Below are positions 50,099-59,301 of a stretch of DNA of 64,000 bases, piece after piece (positions within the stretch are counted from its first letter, which is position 1; each line of letters begins with the position of its first letter). The DNA is from Chryseobacterium rhizosphaerae (GTDB lineage: Bacteria > Bacteroidota > Bacteroidia > Flavobacteriales > Weeksellaceae). Location of the stretch: NCBI RefSeq assembly GCF_003385455.1, contig NZ_QNUF01000002.1, positions 124,001 through 188,000 on the forward strand, in the 5' to 3' direction. Below the pieces are notes generated by a model, which saw only the letters and a program-made list of their open reading frames with translations, was not told where the DNA came from and searched no databases. The translations under genes were made by a program, and so were the position numbers.

Positions 50099-50704
50099 AT
50101 GTCGAAGGCAGAAAAAACGAAACAGCATATCATCGAGAAAACAGCTACTTTATTTAATACAAAGGGCTATACTTCTACGTCGTTATCAGACATTACAGAA
50201 GCCACAGGCCTTACCAAAGGCAGTATTTATGGAAATTTTGAAAATAAAGATGAAGTGGCTATTGAAGTTTATAAATACAATGCCGGGCTATTAAGTAGAA
50301 CAATCCAGCATTCTTTTGGGGATGAATATCCTACATCAGCTGAAAAACTTCATGCTTTTGTCGCTTTTTACAGAAAAAACTGGCCGGTGGTCTTTTCCAA
50401 TGGAGGTTGTCCTCTGATGAATGCAGCCACAGAAGCAGATGACTCTTTTCCGGCTCTTAAGCCCCATGTCAGAAGTTCTTTTGAAATATGGATGACAAAA
50501 ATATCAACAGTCATTATACAAGGCCAAAAAAACGGAGAAATTAATGAAAAGGTAGATGCTGAGAAATATGCCTCTCTATTTATTATGCTTATTGAAGGTG
50601 GAATTCTGCTTTCAAAAACCATGGGTGCCCAAAGCTTTCTGAACAATGCTTTGGATACAATTACCCACATGATTGATCATGAACTAATTATTCTTCCATC
50701 ATAA
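50099..50704 (+). CDS. TetR-family regulator
   Basis: Repressor of 201 residues. The N-terminal DNA-binding helices include SLSDITEATGLTKGSIYGNF (about 30-49). The C-terminal ligand domain has GGCPLMNAATEADD near 103-116, typical of the group that responds to small electrophiles or acyl compounds. I start it at 50099 (MSKAEKTKQ); the longer frame from 50057 would begin inside the operator. The thiolase gene begins 10 bases later and is probably co-regulated. Confidence 0.92.
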   Translation: MSKAEKTKQHIIEKTATLFNTKGYTSTSLSDITEATGLTKGSIYGNFENKDEVAIEVYKYNAGLLSRTIQHSFGDEYPTSAEKLHAFVAFYRKNWPVVFSNGGCPLMNAATEADDSFPALKPHVRSSFEIWMTKISTVIIQGQKNGEINEKVDAEKYASLFIMLIEGGILLSKTMGAQSFLNNALDTITHMIDHELIILPS

Positions 50705-50714
50705 ATTTCACAAT

Positions 50715-51983
50715 ATGGAAACAAAAAGAGTGGCTATTGTAGGATACAACAGAATCCCATTTGCCAGAATGAACACCGCTTATACAGACCAGGGAAATCA
50801 GGATCTTTTACTTGTTGCCCTTAACGGCCTCATAGACCGGTACCATTTGAAGGATAAACTTCTTGGAGAAGTTGCAGGTGGTGCCGTGATCAAGCATATC
50901 TCAGAGAGCAACCTCATCCGAGAAACCGTAATGAATACGTCTCTTGATCCCGCCACTCCCGCCTGTGATCTTCAGCAGGCTTGTGATACCGGTATTGAAG
51001 CGGCAATTTATATAGGAAATAAAATTGCTTTGGGGCAGATAGAAAGCGGCATTGCCTGCGGTGTAGAAGCCATGAGCAATATTCCTTTTGAATCTGCACC
51101 CAGATTAAGAAAAGCCCTTCTTAAAGCCAATAAAGAAAAAACAGCATTCGGAAAACTGAAACAGCTACTAAGCCCAAAACTGAAAGACTGGATGCCTGTT
51201 CCCTACAAAGGACAGGAACCTAAAACAGGACTTGTTATGGGGGAACATACAGAAATTACTGCAAAATATTATCATATTTCAAGAGAAGAACAGGATCAGT
51301 TAGCTTTAAAAAGTCACCTGAATATGGCAAAGGCCTATGATGAAGGTTTTTTTGATGATATGATCACGCCTGCTTTCGGATTGGATAAGGACAATAATAT
51401 GCGTCGTGATACCAGCTTAGAAAAATTATCACAGCTGAAACCAGCTTTTGACAGGCAAAATGGTACCTTGACCGCCGGAAACTCCACTCCTTTTACGGAT
51501 GGGGCCTCAGCAATATTGCTAGCCAGTGAAGAATGGGCAAAAGCCAATAACCTTCCTGTCTTAGCCTATATTACTTTTTCAGAGTTGGTAGGGATAGAAT
51601 ATGTTGAAAACAAACAGAATCTGCTTTTAGCCCCTGTTTTTGCAGCAGAAAGAATGTTAAAAAAAGCAGGACTGCATTTTGAGGATTTTGATTATTATGA
51701 GATTCATGAAGCTTTTGCAGCCCAGGTATTAGCCACTATAAAAATTTGGGAAGACGATGACCTGGCAAAAAAATTTGGGTTAGAAAAATCTTTGGGAAAA
51801 ATTGACCGAAGTAAACTGAATGTTAAAGGAGGAAGCCTTGCAGCTGCGCATCCGTTTGCAGCAACCGGCGGAAGAATTATTGCCACATTAGCTAAACTGC
51901 TTAATGAAAAAGGCAGCGGAAAAGGGTTTATTTCTATCTGCGCTGCCCGTGGACAGGGTATCACCATGATCTTAGAAAAATAA
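50715..51983 (+). CDS. Acetyl-CoA C-acyltransferase (thiolase)
   Basis: Degradative-type thiolase, 422 residues, forming or cleaving 3-ketoacyl-CoA. The nucleophilic cysteine is Cys90 in QQACDTGIEA, the catalytic His is in EIHEAFAAQ, and the second cysteine is Cys409 in CAARGQG, where most thiolases have CxGGG. The length and HEAF position suggest the FadI or trifunctional type. It is directly downstream of the TetR gene, which likely senses an acyl-CoA or fatty acid. No partner hydratase/dehydrogenase is adjacent. Confidence 0.9.
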   Translation: METKRVAIVGYNRIPFARMNTAYTDQGNQDLLLVALNGLIDRYHLKDKLLGEVAGGAVIKHISESNLIRETVMNTSLDPATPACDLQQACDTGIEAAIYIGNKIALGQIESGIACGVEAMSNIPFESAPRLRKALLKANKEKTAFGKLKQLLSPKLKDWMPVPYKGQEPKTGLVMGEHTEITAKYYHISREEQDQLALKSHLNMAKAYDEGFFDDMITPAFGLDKDNNMRRDTSLEKLSQLKPAFDRQNGTLTAGNSTPFTDGASAILLASEEWAKANNLPVLAYITFSELVGIEYVENKQNLLLAPVFAAERMLKKAGLHFEDFDYYEIHEAFAAQVLATIKIWEDDDLAKKFGLEKSLGKIDRSKLNVKGGSLAAAHPFAATGGRIIATLAKLLNEKGSGKGFISICAARGQGITMILEK

Positions 51984-52113
51984 ATTATAACGATAAAAGA
52001 GTTTTCTACAGGTAAAATTACTTGCTATGCCATAAATAATATATCTAAATATTCGTGTATAGCGAAAGAAAATTGATAATATTGCAGGTTAAAACAAAAT
52101 TGATACAATAAAA

Positions 52114-52164
52114 AGGCAAAACAGACTGTCGGTAAATCGGTTTTACTATATGGAAATTTTGCCT
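52114..52164 (+). promoter_or_regulatory. Long-range hairpin ahead of FabF gene
   Basis: AGGCAAAA (52114-52121) and TTTTGCCT (52157-52164) can pair around 35 bases, with weaker pairing outside, ending 21 bases before the FabF start. It could be the terminator of the thiolase unit or a structured leader. Confidence 0.35.
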
Positions 52165-52185
52165 ATTTAAAATTAGTAACTAGAT

Positions 52186-53427
52186 ATGAAAAGAGTTGTC
52201 ATTACAGGATTAGGCGCCGTGACGCCTTTAGGAAATAATGTCGAAGAATTTTGGCAAAACAGTATTAATGGGGTTAGCGGAGCTGGATTAATCACTCATT
52301 TCGATACCGAAAAGTTTAAGGTACATTTTGCCTGTGAGGTAAAGAATTTTGATCCGAAAGTGTACCTGACCCATAATGAAATAAAAAGAAGCGACCTTTT
52401 TACGCAATATGCCATGTATGCCTCCTCAGAGGCCATTCAGGATTCCGGTTTGGAATTTGAAAAAATGGATCCTTTTGATACCGGAGTAATCTGGGGTACT
52501 GGACAAGGCGGAATGTGGACTTTTGAAAAAGAGGTGATGGATTTTGCACAAGGTGATGGTACACCGCGTTTCAATCCTTTTTTCGTCCCTAAATTCATTG
52601 CCAATATGGCATCAGGAATGATTTCCATGAAATATGGACTTCAGGGGATTAATTACACTACTATTTCTGCTTGTGCTACAGGAAATACGGCATTAATGGA
52701 TGCATTTAACTATATCCGTCTCGGAAAAGCAAAAGTGATCATCAGTGGAGGTTCTGAAGCAGCTATTTCCCCTGCTTCTATTGGCGGATTCTCTACTATG
52801 AAAGCGATGTCTACCAGAAATGACGACTTTGCCACAGCTAGCCGCCCCTATGATGCGGAAAGAGATGGTTTTGTAATGGGTGAAGGTGCAGGAGCATTGG
52901 TGCTTGAGGAATATGAGCATGCAAAAGCCAGAGGAGCCAAAATCTATGCAGAGCTGGCAGGTGCCGCGATGACGGCGGATGCTTATCATATGACAGCCCC
53001 TCATCCTGAAGGAGCCGGAGCGATTAAAGCAATGCAACTGGCCGTAAAAGAAGCCGGTGTCAATATGGAAGACATCAACTATATCAATCCACACGCTACG
53101 TCCACTCCATTAGGAGATTTAATTGAATTGAAAGCAATCAATAACGCCTTTAAAGGAAGTAAAAACCTTGATATCAGTGCTACCAAATCAATGACCGGGC
53201 ATTTGCTGGGAGCTGCGGGAGCTGTTGAAGCGATCCTTTCCATTAAGGCGATTCAAAACAGCATTATCCCTCCAACCATCAACCTTCATGGTATTGATGA
53301 AAACATTCCTAGGGATATCAATATTGTTTTTGGAGAAGCAAAAGAAAAAGAAATCAACTTTGCGCTAAGTAATGCCTTCGGATTTGGAGGTCATAATGCC
53401 ACTGTTGTATTTAAGAAATTCAGCTAA
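52186..53427 (+). CDS. 3-oxoacyl-ACP synthase II (FabF type)
   Basis: Condensing enzyme of fatty acid synthesis that extends acyl-ACP with malonyl-ACP, 413 residues. The catalytic triad is complete: Cys163 in SACATGN, His303 in NPHATSTP and His339 in KSMTGHLLGAAG, with Lys334. It stands alone rather than next to acpP, where flavobacteria normally keep the housekeeping fabF, so it may be a second copy with a special role. A terminator follows. Confidence 0.93.
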   Translation: MKRVVITGLGAVTPLGNNVEEFWQNSINGVSGAGLITHFDTEKFKVHFACEVKNFDPKVYLTHNEIKRSDLFTQYAMYASSEAIQDSGLEFEKMDPFDTGVIWGTGQGGMWTFEKEVMDFAQGDGTPRFNPFFVPKFIANMASGMISMKYGLQGINYTTISACATGNTALMDAFNYIRLGKAKVIISGGSEAAISPASIGGFSTMKAMSTRNDDFATASRPYDAERDGFVMGEGAGALVLEEYEHAKARGAKIYAELAGAAMTADAYHMTAPHPEGAGAIKAMQLAVKEAGVNMEDINYINPHATSTPLGDLIELKAINNAFKGSKNLDISATKSMTGHLLGAAGAVEAILSIKAIQNSIIPPTINLHGIDENIPRDINIVFGEAKEKEINFALSNAFGFGGHNATVVFKKFS

Positions 53428-53449
53428 TTTTCAGCTTGAAATAATTTTT

Positions 53450-53480
53450 AATCCCTGCATATCATTATCATGCAGGGATT
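53450..53480 (+). terminator. Terminator after FabF gene
   Basis: A perfect 11 bp stem AATCCCTGCAT with a 9-base loop, then TTTTCTATTTTG. It may also serve the convergent cupin-like gene. Confidence 0.85.
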
Positions 53481-53527
53481 TTCTATTTTGTTCCCGTTGA
53501 TTGGGTAGATTACTACATAAGAGATCA

Positions 53528-53959
53528 TTACTTTGGATCCGGAATAAAAAAATCTTCAGTATTTTCTGTCATTGGAATATAGAGCCTTTCCCATTCTTTA
53601 CTCTCTACCATCTCCCAACTATGTCCTTCACCCATAACATCTTCTGCTAAAAGAACAATCCCTGGTTCAATTATAAATGTTGAACCATCACTTACTTTAA
53701 ATTTTATATTTCCTTTGATTGTAATGACATACTGTCTTCGGGGTGCAACATGTGCATTTTTCTCCCATTCTTCAGTTTTGGTACTGAACCAAAATCCTGT
53801 AGTGGGTATATGTTTCAGACTAGGTATTTTTCCTTTTTCGAATGTACATGTGGTATCTGAGTTATTCAAAAGCCTTACAGCCGGAATAAATTCTGTGAAA
53901 ATTTCCGAAGCCGGGTTTATATCGAGGTTGTTTTCATGCTCTGCATTCATATTAGTCAA
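53528..53959 (-). CDS. Cupin-like protein of unknown function
   Basis: A 143-residue cytoplasmic protein. The stretch RQYVITIKGNIKFKVSDG followed by FIIEPGIVLLAEDVMGEGHSW has the spacing of a small beta-barrel cupin, with His in GEGHSW as a possible metal ligand. No enzyme family is recognised. A second Met at residue 4 could also be the start. It is a stand-alone gene on the - strand. Confidence 0.7.
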   Translation of the reverse strand: MTNMNAEHENNLDINPASEIFTEFIPAVRLLNNSDTTCTFEKGKIPSLKHIPTTGFWFSTKTEEWEKNAHVAPRRQYVITIKGNIKFKVSDGSTFIIEPGIVLLAEDVMGEGHSWEMVESKEWERLYIPMTENTEDFFIPDPK

Positions 53960-54069
53960 TACTTAAATAGTTGGCTTTGATAAATTTAATTATTTAAAAA
54001 TAAAAACAACCATTTTTTACTATAAAAACAGGAAGCTTCATATCCGGAAGATTTCAAGGACTATATAAA

Positions 54070-54095
54070 AAAAGCAGCCAAAATTGACTGCTTTT
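54070..54095 (-). terminator. Terminator after the L,D-transpeptidase gene
   Basis: An 8 bp stem AAAAGCAG with a 10-base loop. On the - strand it is followed by seven T, 4 bases past the transpeptidase stop. Confidence 0.8.
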
Positions 54096-54098
54096 CTC

Positions 54099-54854
54099 TT
54101 ATGCTTTTAACCATTCTGAGGAGGAAAGGTAATTCTGATCAGGATAGTAGATGAACAGAAGGTTTCTTCCTTTGATACTGTTGATGATAGGCTGTGTAAG
54201 TTCTTTAGGAACGGCAGGGCATCCCCAGCTTCTTCCAATTCTTTTATGCATTGCAGCAAAGTCATCACTTACATAATTGGCTCCATGCAGTACAATTGCT
54301 CTTCTGTACGCTGCATCATTAAAGCCTTTATCCATTCCTAACAATTTCAGAGAGTATCCGTTGTCCCCTTGATAGGTGGCATCCGTGATATAAAATCCCA
54401 GGCTGCTCTGCAACGAACTTTCCCTGTTAGAAAAATTCGTCGCAAATTCTTCACCTGTATTTTTTCCATGGGCAACCAGTGAGTTGAACAGAACTTTCTT
54501 GTCATTTAGATCAATTACCCAAAGTCTTTTCATATTGGAAGACATAGAAAAATCGCAAATCGTTAATAAATGTGATTCTTCGGTAAGTAATCCTGCTTTT
54601 TTTAAATTTTCAAATCCCGTCAATGCTTTTGAGAACACTTCATAGTTTAATTCATGTTCCGGGTCAAATGCAATTGATTTGTATAATACTTCTGATGAAG
54701 ATGCCGTTTCAGCATTCTTTACAGATTTCGTTTCCGCTACTTTTTCAGTTTTTGCTGTATTAATCTTTTCATTCTTTATCGCCACTCTTGGAGAAAGATA
54801 GAATGAAGTCGTCACCATGTACACAAGGCCTATTACGCTATAAAATCCTTTCAT
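54099..54854 (-). CDS. Murein L,D-transpeptidase catalytic-domain protein
   Basis: A 251-residue exported protein of the YkuD-like transpeptidase group that acts on peptidoglycan stem peptides. The N-terminus is a hydrophobic segment (about 5-22) that is a signal peptide or anchor. A Lys/Glu/Ala-rich linker follows (about 27-55). The active-site block has IVLHGANYVS (about 191-200) and SWGCPAVPKE (about 213-222), with the Cys in WGC as the nucleophile. It is a single gene with its own terminator. Confidence 0.88.
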   Translation of the reverse strand: MKGFYSVIGLVYMVTTSFYLSPRVAIKNEKINTAKTEKVAETKSVKNAETASSSEVLYKSIAFDPEHELNYEVFSKALTGFENLKKAGLLTEESHLLTICDFSMSSNMKRLWVIDLNDKKVLFNSLVAHGKNTGEEFATNFSNRESSLQSSLGFYITDATYQGDNGYSLKLLGMDKGFNDAAYRRAIVLHGANYVSDDFAAMHKRIGRSWGCPAVPKELTQPIINSIKGRNLLFIYYPDQNYLSSSEWLKA

Positions 54855-54951
54855 TCAATAATTATTAATTCCAAATTAGTGGGGCAAAATTATAAAAACA
54901 TAGCTGTCAGACACTTATATGTCTAAAAAGTTTAACGCAATTTAAGAAACT

Positions 54952-55338
54952 TTAACGGAGGCTTCCTCCATCTGCCTGATTATAAATCTCTTCGATTCTT
55001 TTCCAATAACTCCTATTTATCTTATCATAGAAAAGGTAAATGCATTTGACAGCGAAAATATCCAGCTTACTTCTTGTTTCAATCCATTTCATAATATTTT
55101 TAACCAATAGCAATTCATTAAATCCTGCCCATTCTCCTGCCGGACTTAGCAGATTTGAAAAGAGGACCGGAAAAACTTCAAATTGGTCAATTCTTTTTAC
55201 TTCCTCAAAAGTAAAAGGGCTTTCAAGGAGAGTTTTTGCTATATATATGAAATCAGATTCCTGAAGCTCAGTATCAAGATATAGCTCCGACAGAGCGATC
55301 CAAACTTGTTTTCTGTTTTCCAGACTCTCTTCTCCCAT
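54952..55338 (-). CDS. DUF7079 family protein
   Basis: A 128-residue soluble protein. VWIALSELYLDTELQESDF near the start and NLLSPAGEWAGFNE in the middle are the conserved parts of a small helical family I know as DUF7079, which has no assigned function. Relatives are scattered over many bacterial phyla. It follows the MsrB gene with 21 bases between, on the same strand, so they may be one transcript. Confidence 0.75.
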   Translation of the reverse strand: MGEESLENRKQVWIALSELYLDTELQESDFIYIAKTLLESPFTFEEVKRIDQFEVFPVLFSNLLSPAGEWAGFNELLLVKNIMKWIETRSKLDIFAVKCIYLFYDKINRSYWKRIEEIYNQADGGSLR

Positions 55339-55359
55339 AGCAAGTGGATAAAAATACTT

Positions 55360-55887
55360 TTATGGTTGTGAATCCGAAACGAATTCCAGACTGATAGAAT
55401 TCATGCAATATCTCAGTCCTGTAGGTTTTGGGCCGTCATCAAAAACATGTCCCAGGTGGGAGTCACAGCGTTTGCAAAGCACTTCTACCCTTTCCATTCC
55501 ATAGGTCTGATCTCTTTTGTAGTATACCCCTTCTTTATCTGCTTCAAAAAAACTTGGCCATCCGCAGCTGCTTGCAAATTTTGATGTAGAACGAAACAAG
55601 TGGTTTCCACAGACAGCGCAATAATAATCTCCGGTTTCATCAAATTCATTATATTTTCCGGTAAAAGCCCTTTCTGTTGCCGCTTCTCTGGATATTGCGT
55701 ACAGATCCGGAGCCAGAATTTTTTGCCATTCCTCATTGGAAATGTTCAGCTTGGCGGTATCAGTTCTTGAATAATATGGATTGTTTTTTGCTTCTTTATT
55801 TTCCATAGAAGTAATTTTAATAGGTTGATGTTTCTGCTTACATCCCAGCAGAAAAATTAATATGATGATTGAAACTAAAAATTTCAT
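55360..55887 (-). CDS. msrB: Peptide-methionine (R)-S-oxide reductase, lipoprotein
   Basis: Repairs methionine-R-sulfoxide in envelope proteins. The 175-residue protein starts at 55887 (MKFLVSIII) with a lipoprotein signal ending LLGC (Cys16), so it sits on the periplasmic or outer membrane rather than in the cytoplasm. Zinc-binding pairs are Cys90/Cys93 (CAVC) and Cys138/Cys141 (CKRC). The catalytic cysteine is Cys161 in RYCMNS, and Cys108 in SSCGWPSF is the likely resolving residue. DUF7079 follows. Confidence 0.93.
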   Translation of the reverse strand: MKFLVSIIILIFLLGCKQKHQPIKITSMENKEAKNNPYYSRTDTAKLNISNEEWQKILAPDLYAISREAATERAFTGKYNEFDETGDYYCAVCGNHLFRSTSKFASSCGWPSFFEADKEGVYYKRDQTYGMERVEVLCKRCDSHLGHVFDDGPKPTGLRYCMNSISLEFVSDSQP

Positions 55888-56044
55888 CACAAATTTTAAT
55901 TTCTTATATCTTAACCACAAAAATGATGAGGAATGTAAAACACTTCAGTCAGTAGGAACTTACTCAAGTCTTCCAAAGTCTTTACAATAAAAATTTTATG
56001 CCTTTTGTGGTTTAAATAGTAAATGGTTTAACACCCAAATTTAG

Positions 56045-56052
56045 TAAATTTG
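56045..56052 (+). promoter_or_regulatory. Candidate -7 box, leaderless spacing
   Basis: TAAATTTG matches TAnnTTTG and ends 5 bases before the DUF445 start codon, the same spacing as the box at 15570. Confidence 0.45.
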
Positions 56053-56057
56053 AGAAT

Positions 56058-57302
56058 ATGAATGACGAAGCAAAAAGAAAACAGCTAAGAAAATACAAGG
56101 CATTTGCCACGGGATTATTTGTTCTGATGGCCGTTATTTTCATTATCACCACCATTTTACAGAAATCTAATCATTCTCATTGGATTGGCTATGTCCGTGC
56201 TTTTTCTGAAGCGGCAATGGTGGGAGCATTGGCAGATTGGTTTGCTGTAACCGCTTTATTTCGCCATCCACTCGGGTTACCGATTCCCCATACCAATCTG
56301 ATCGAAAACAGTAAACAGAGGCTCGGTGATAATCTGGGAAGTTTTGTGGTCAGTAATTTTCTTTCACCTCAGAATATACGTCCTTATATTCAAAAAATTA
56401 AGGTTTCAAACTTTGTGGGTGAATGGCTGGGTAAAGAAAAAAACCAGAATATCCTGATCAGAAATATTTCAGATATTGTACTGGATATTCTTAATAAGCT
56501 TGATGATTCTACGGTAAGTCAATTCATCAGCAAGAAGGTATCCGACATGACTGATGATATCAAGCTGAATAAAGTCGTAGGAAACGGAATTCATTATATT
56601 CTGGAAAAGAATGACCATCAGAGAATCATTACCAATCTTTCTAAACAGATCAAAGACTACATTATCGAAAATGATGAAATGATCAAAGAGCGGGTAAAGC
56701 AGGGAAGCTATTCGTTTGTTCCTTCTTTTGTGGATAATAAGATTGCAGACAAGATTGCAGACGGGCTTTCCGATTTTTTCAGAGAAATTGAAGAAAACCC
56801 CCAACATGAAGTCAGGGCATTAATCACACAAAAAATCTATGAATTTTCGGTTGATCTTAAAGAAGACCCGAAATGGGAAGATGAGTTTAAAACGATCAAA
56901 AACGGACTTCTGAAAAATGATAAACTGGATGAGTATTCTAATGACATCTGGGTTTCTATCAAGAAAACACTCATGAAAGAGCTTCAGGAAGAGCAGTCTG
57001 CACTGAAAAATTATCTGTATAAAAACCTGGATGAATTTTCACAAAATCTAAAGACTGATGAAAACCTTCAGAATAAAATCGATCATTGGGTCCGTGTAAC
57101 CGCCTATAAATATATTCTTAAAAACACACACCAGTTCGGAAACCTCATCAGTACAACCGTAGGAAACTGGCAGGGAAAAGAGCTGAGTGAAAAAATGGAA
57201 CTTGAAGTTGGAAAAGATCTGCAGTTTATCAGGGTAAACGGAACTTTAGTGGGCGGCCTGGTAGGGTTGATTATCTATACCGTAGCCAACTTTTTTATTT
57301 AA
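56058..57302 (+). CDS. DUF445 membrane protein
   Basis: A 414-residue protein of the DUF445 family (YjiN-like), function unknown. It has a membrane segment near 16-32, the signature ALADWFAVTALFRHPLGLPIPHTN (the family's conserved core, about 54-77), a long helical middle part (about 90-370) and a closing hydrophobic segment (about 395-413). Similar proteins are found across bacteria and are anchored in the inner membrane. It is followed after 28 bases by a secreted protein. Confidence 0.9.
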   Translation: MNDEAKRKQLRKYKAFATGLFVLMAVIFIITTILQKSNHSHWIGYVRAFSEAAMVGALADWFAVTALFRHPLGLPIPHTNLIENSKQRLGDNLGSFVVSNFLSPQNIRPYIQKIKVSNFVGEWLGKEKNQNILIRNISDIVLDILNKLDDSTVSQFISKKVSDMTDDIKLNKVVGNGIHYILEKNDHQRIITNLSKQIKDYIIENDEMIKERVKQGSYSFVPSFVDNKIADKIADGLSDFFREIEENPQHEVRALITQKIYEFSVDLKEDPKWEDEFKTIKNGLLKNDKLDEYSNDIWVSIKKTLMKELQEEQSALKNYLYKNLDEFSQNLKTDENLQNKIDHWVRVTAYKYILKNTHQFGNLISTTVGNWQGKELSEKMELEVGKDLQFIRVNGTLVGGLVGLIIYTVANFFI

Positions 57303-57330
57303 AAAAAAATTAAAACACCATCTTCCAGCC

Positions 57331-58215
57331 ATGAAAAAAATAGGCCTAGCAGTACTCCTACCCCTTTTTATCTTTTGTATGAGTCAAAAAGTGGAATTAA
57401 AAGCTGTAACAGACTCTTCCCAGGTTTTTAAAGGAGCAATTTCGGGAGTTCCTGTTACGATGCAGCTTAATTATACTGGGGTTGTGGACTGTCATCAGTA
57501 TCAGCATTTTGTAGAAGGATGGTACTATTACGATAAATATCAAAAGAAAATTCCACTCACAGGAATTTATGATCTGGGAGTTCTTTATCTCTATAATTTT
57601 GGAAATAAACATAAACTGTATGCGAAGGAGCTAAGGAAAGTGATCACTTCTCCGCGTAAAGTAGAAAAAACAGACAGTATTGCCCGTACTTTAAAACCCA
57701 AAGAAGCATTAGTCTTTGAAAGAAACAATACGAAACAGGAGGTATTCGGAACGTTCTATATGGGAAAGCAATCCCAACCCGCTATATTATACACCAGCAA
57801 TCCAACGATCTACCGGTATAATAATTATTTGCTTCTTCCTGATAATAAGAAACTCAATACTTTTGATTTTATGAACCGGCTGGGGGGAAATACACTGGTA
57901 TCAACATCCGCTTACAGTACGGGAAACAGGGTACTGCTTTATTTTGAAAACCTGTCCAATTTTAATTTTTGCGGAATGTGCGGAGCCAGTGATGGCGAAA
58001 AAGGATACCGGGTTTTGTATTTTACCAAGAACTGGAATTATAAAAACTATGAAGAATTCCTTACTGAAAGTTGCCTGGAAGGAATATCTGAAACCCAAAA
58101 GATAAAGACCAAAGATCCCAATATACTCCAGTATAATGTGAAAAAATCATATGCTTCTGCTCCTTATATTCTGACCGTGGATGTAAAAAATGCTTCGGTT
58201 TCCAAATCAAAGTAA
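57331..58215 (+). CDS. Secreted hypothetical protein, 294 aa
   Basis: It has a signal peptide (MKKIGLAVLLPLFIFCMSQ, cleavage near 19) and a mature part without a recognised domain. The region FNFCGMCGASDGEKGYRVLYF (about 210-230) contains a CxxC pair, and a third Cys lies near 250. The composition is that of an envelope or exported protein. It follows DUF445 closely and may share its transcript. It ends in a terminator facing pyrD. Confidence 0.7.
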   Translation: MKKIGLAVLLPLFIFCMSQKVELKAVTDSSQVFKGAISGVPVTMQLNYTGVVDCHQYQHFVEGWYYYDKYQKKIPLTGIYDLGVLYLYNFGNKHKLYAKELRKVITSPRKVEKTDSIARTLKPKEALVFERNNTKQEVFGTFYMGKQSQPAILYTSNPTIYRYNNYLLLPDNKKLNTFDFMNRLGGNTLVSTSAYSTGNRVLLYFENLSNFNFCGMCGASDGEKGYRVLYFTKNWNYKNYEEFLTESCLEGISETQKIKTKDPNILQYNVKKSYASAPYILTVDVKNASVSKSK

Positions 58216-58232
58216 TGGAAATATAAAACAAA

Positions 58233-58259
58233 AAAAGAGAGCTTTTCAAGCTCTCTTTT
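58233..58259. terminator. Bidirectional terminator before pyrD
   Basis: A perfect 12 bp stem AAAAGAGAGCTT with a 3-base loop, between convergent genes; T runs on both strands. Confidence 0.9.
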
Positions 58260-58263
58260 GTAT

Positions 58264-59301
58264 TTATCTTGGCAATCGGCTTGCTCTTTTCAGCAGTTCC
58301 TGATTGATATCATTGATCAGTTGTGGACCTTCATAGATAAATCCGGTATATAGCTGTATCAAGCTCGCTCCGGCATCCAGCTTTTCGATGGCATCTTTTG
58401 CAGAATGTATACCTCCTACTCCAATGATCGGGAAAGACCTGTTGCTTTTTTCTGAGAGGTATCTGATCATTTTTGTACTTCTCTCACGAATTGGTTTTCC
58501 GCTTAAACCACCATTTCCTATTTGTTCCAAAACTTCAGGAGAGGTTTTAAGACCTTCTCTGTTGACAGAGGTATTGGAAACGATTACTCCATCTATTTTT
58601 GTTTCTGCAATCAGCTCAACAATTTCATCCAGCTGAGTATTATTAAGATCCGGAGCAATTTTCAGTAATATAGGTTTTTGTACAGATTTTGACTGATTGA
58701 TTTTCTTTACTTCTGTAATCAGCTCACGAAGGTATTCTACATCTTCAAGTTTAGCATGACTTCCCACATTCGGGCAGCTTACATTCAGTACAAAATAATC
58801 CACATGAGGATGAAGACCTTCAAAACAATCCAGATAATCCTGTGTATAGTTCTCAGCTTTTGTATCGGTATTTTTTCCGATGTTTCCTCCGATGATTATT
58901 TTTCCTTTGTTGGATTTTAATTTTTCGATTGCTGCCTCAAGCCCATCATTGTTGAAGCCCATTCTGTTGATGATTCCGCCATCTTCAATAAGACGGAATA
59001 ATCTTTTCTTAGGATTTCCTGCCTGAGCTCTTGGTGTCACGGTTCCTATTTCTACAAACCCGAAACCTAAGTCTCCCAATTCATTGAATAAAACAGCATT
59101 TTTATCAAAACCGGCAGCCAGTCCTACAGGATTTTTAAATTTTAATCCGAAAACTTCTCTTTCCAGACGTTTGTCTTCGATAGGTTTTGGGAGAAATAAT
59201 TTGGTGAGAAATCCAAAATTCTTGAGCATTGAAAAAGTAAAGTGATGTACTTCTTCAGGATCAAATTTGAAAAGAATCGGACGAATGAGCGATTTGTACA
59301 T
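58264..59301 (-). CDS. pyrD: Dihydroorotate dehydrogenase, class 2-like
   Basis: Oxidises dihydroorotate to orotate in pyrimidine synthesis, with FMN and a quinone acceptor. The 345-residue length and N-terminal helical extension (about 1-38) are class 2 traits and place it on the inner membrane. FMN-binding parts include [12 protein letters not shown] (58-69) and EIGTVTPR. The catalytic loop reads NVSCPN (173-178), with Cys176 where the E. coli class 2 enzyme has Ser175; a cysteine there is typical of class 1. From memory this occurs in other Bacteroidota. Confidence 0.93.
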   Translation of the reverse strand: MYKSLIRPILFKFDPEEVHHFTFSMLKNFGFLTKLFLPKPIEDKRLEREVFGLKFKNPVGLAAGFDKNAVLFNELGDLGFGFVEIGTVTPRAQAGNPKKRLFRLIEDGGIINRMGFNNDGLEAAIEKLKSNKGKIIIGGNIGKNTDTKAENYTQDYLDCFEGLHPHVDYFVLNVSCPNVGSHAKLEDVEYLRELITEVKKINQSKSVQKPILLKIAPDLNNTQLDEIVELIAETKIDGVIVSNTSVNREGLKTSPEVLEQIGNGGLSGKPIRERSTKMIRYLSEKSNRSFPIIGVGGIHSAKDAIEKLDAGASLIQLYTGFIYEGPQLINDINQELLKRASRLPR

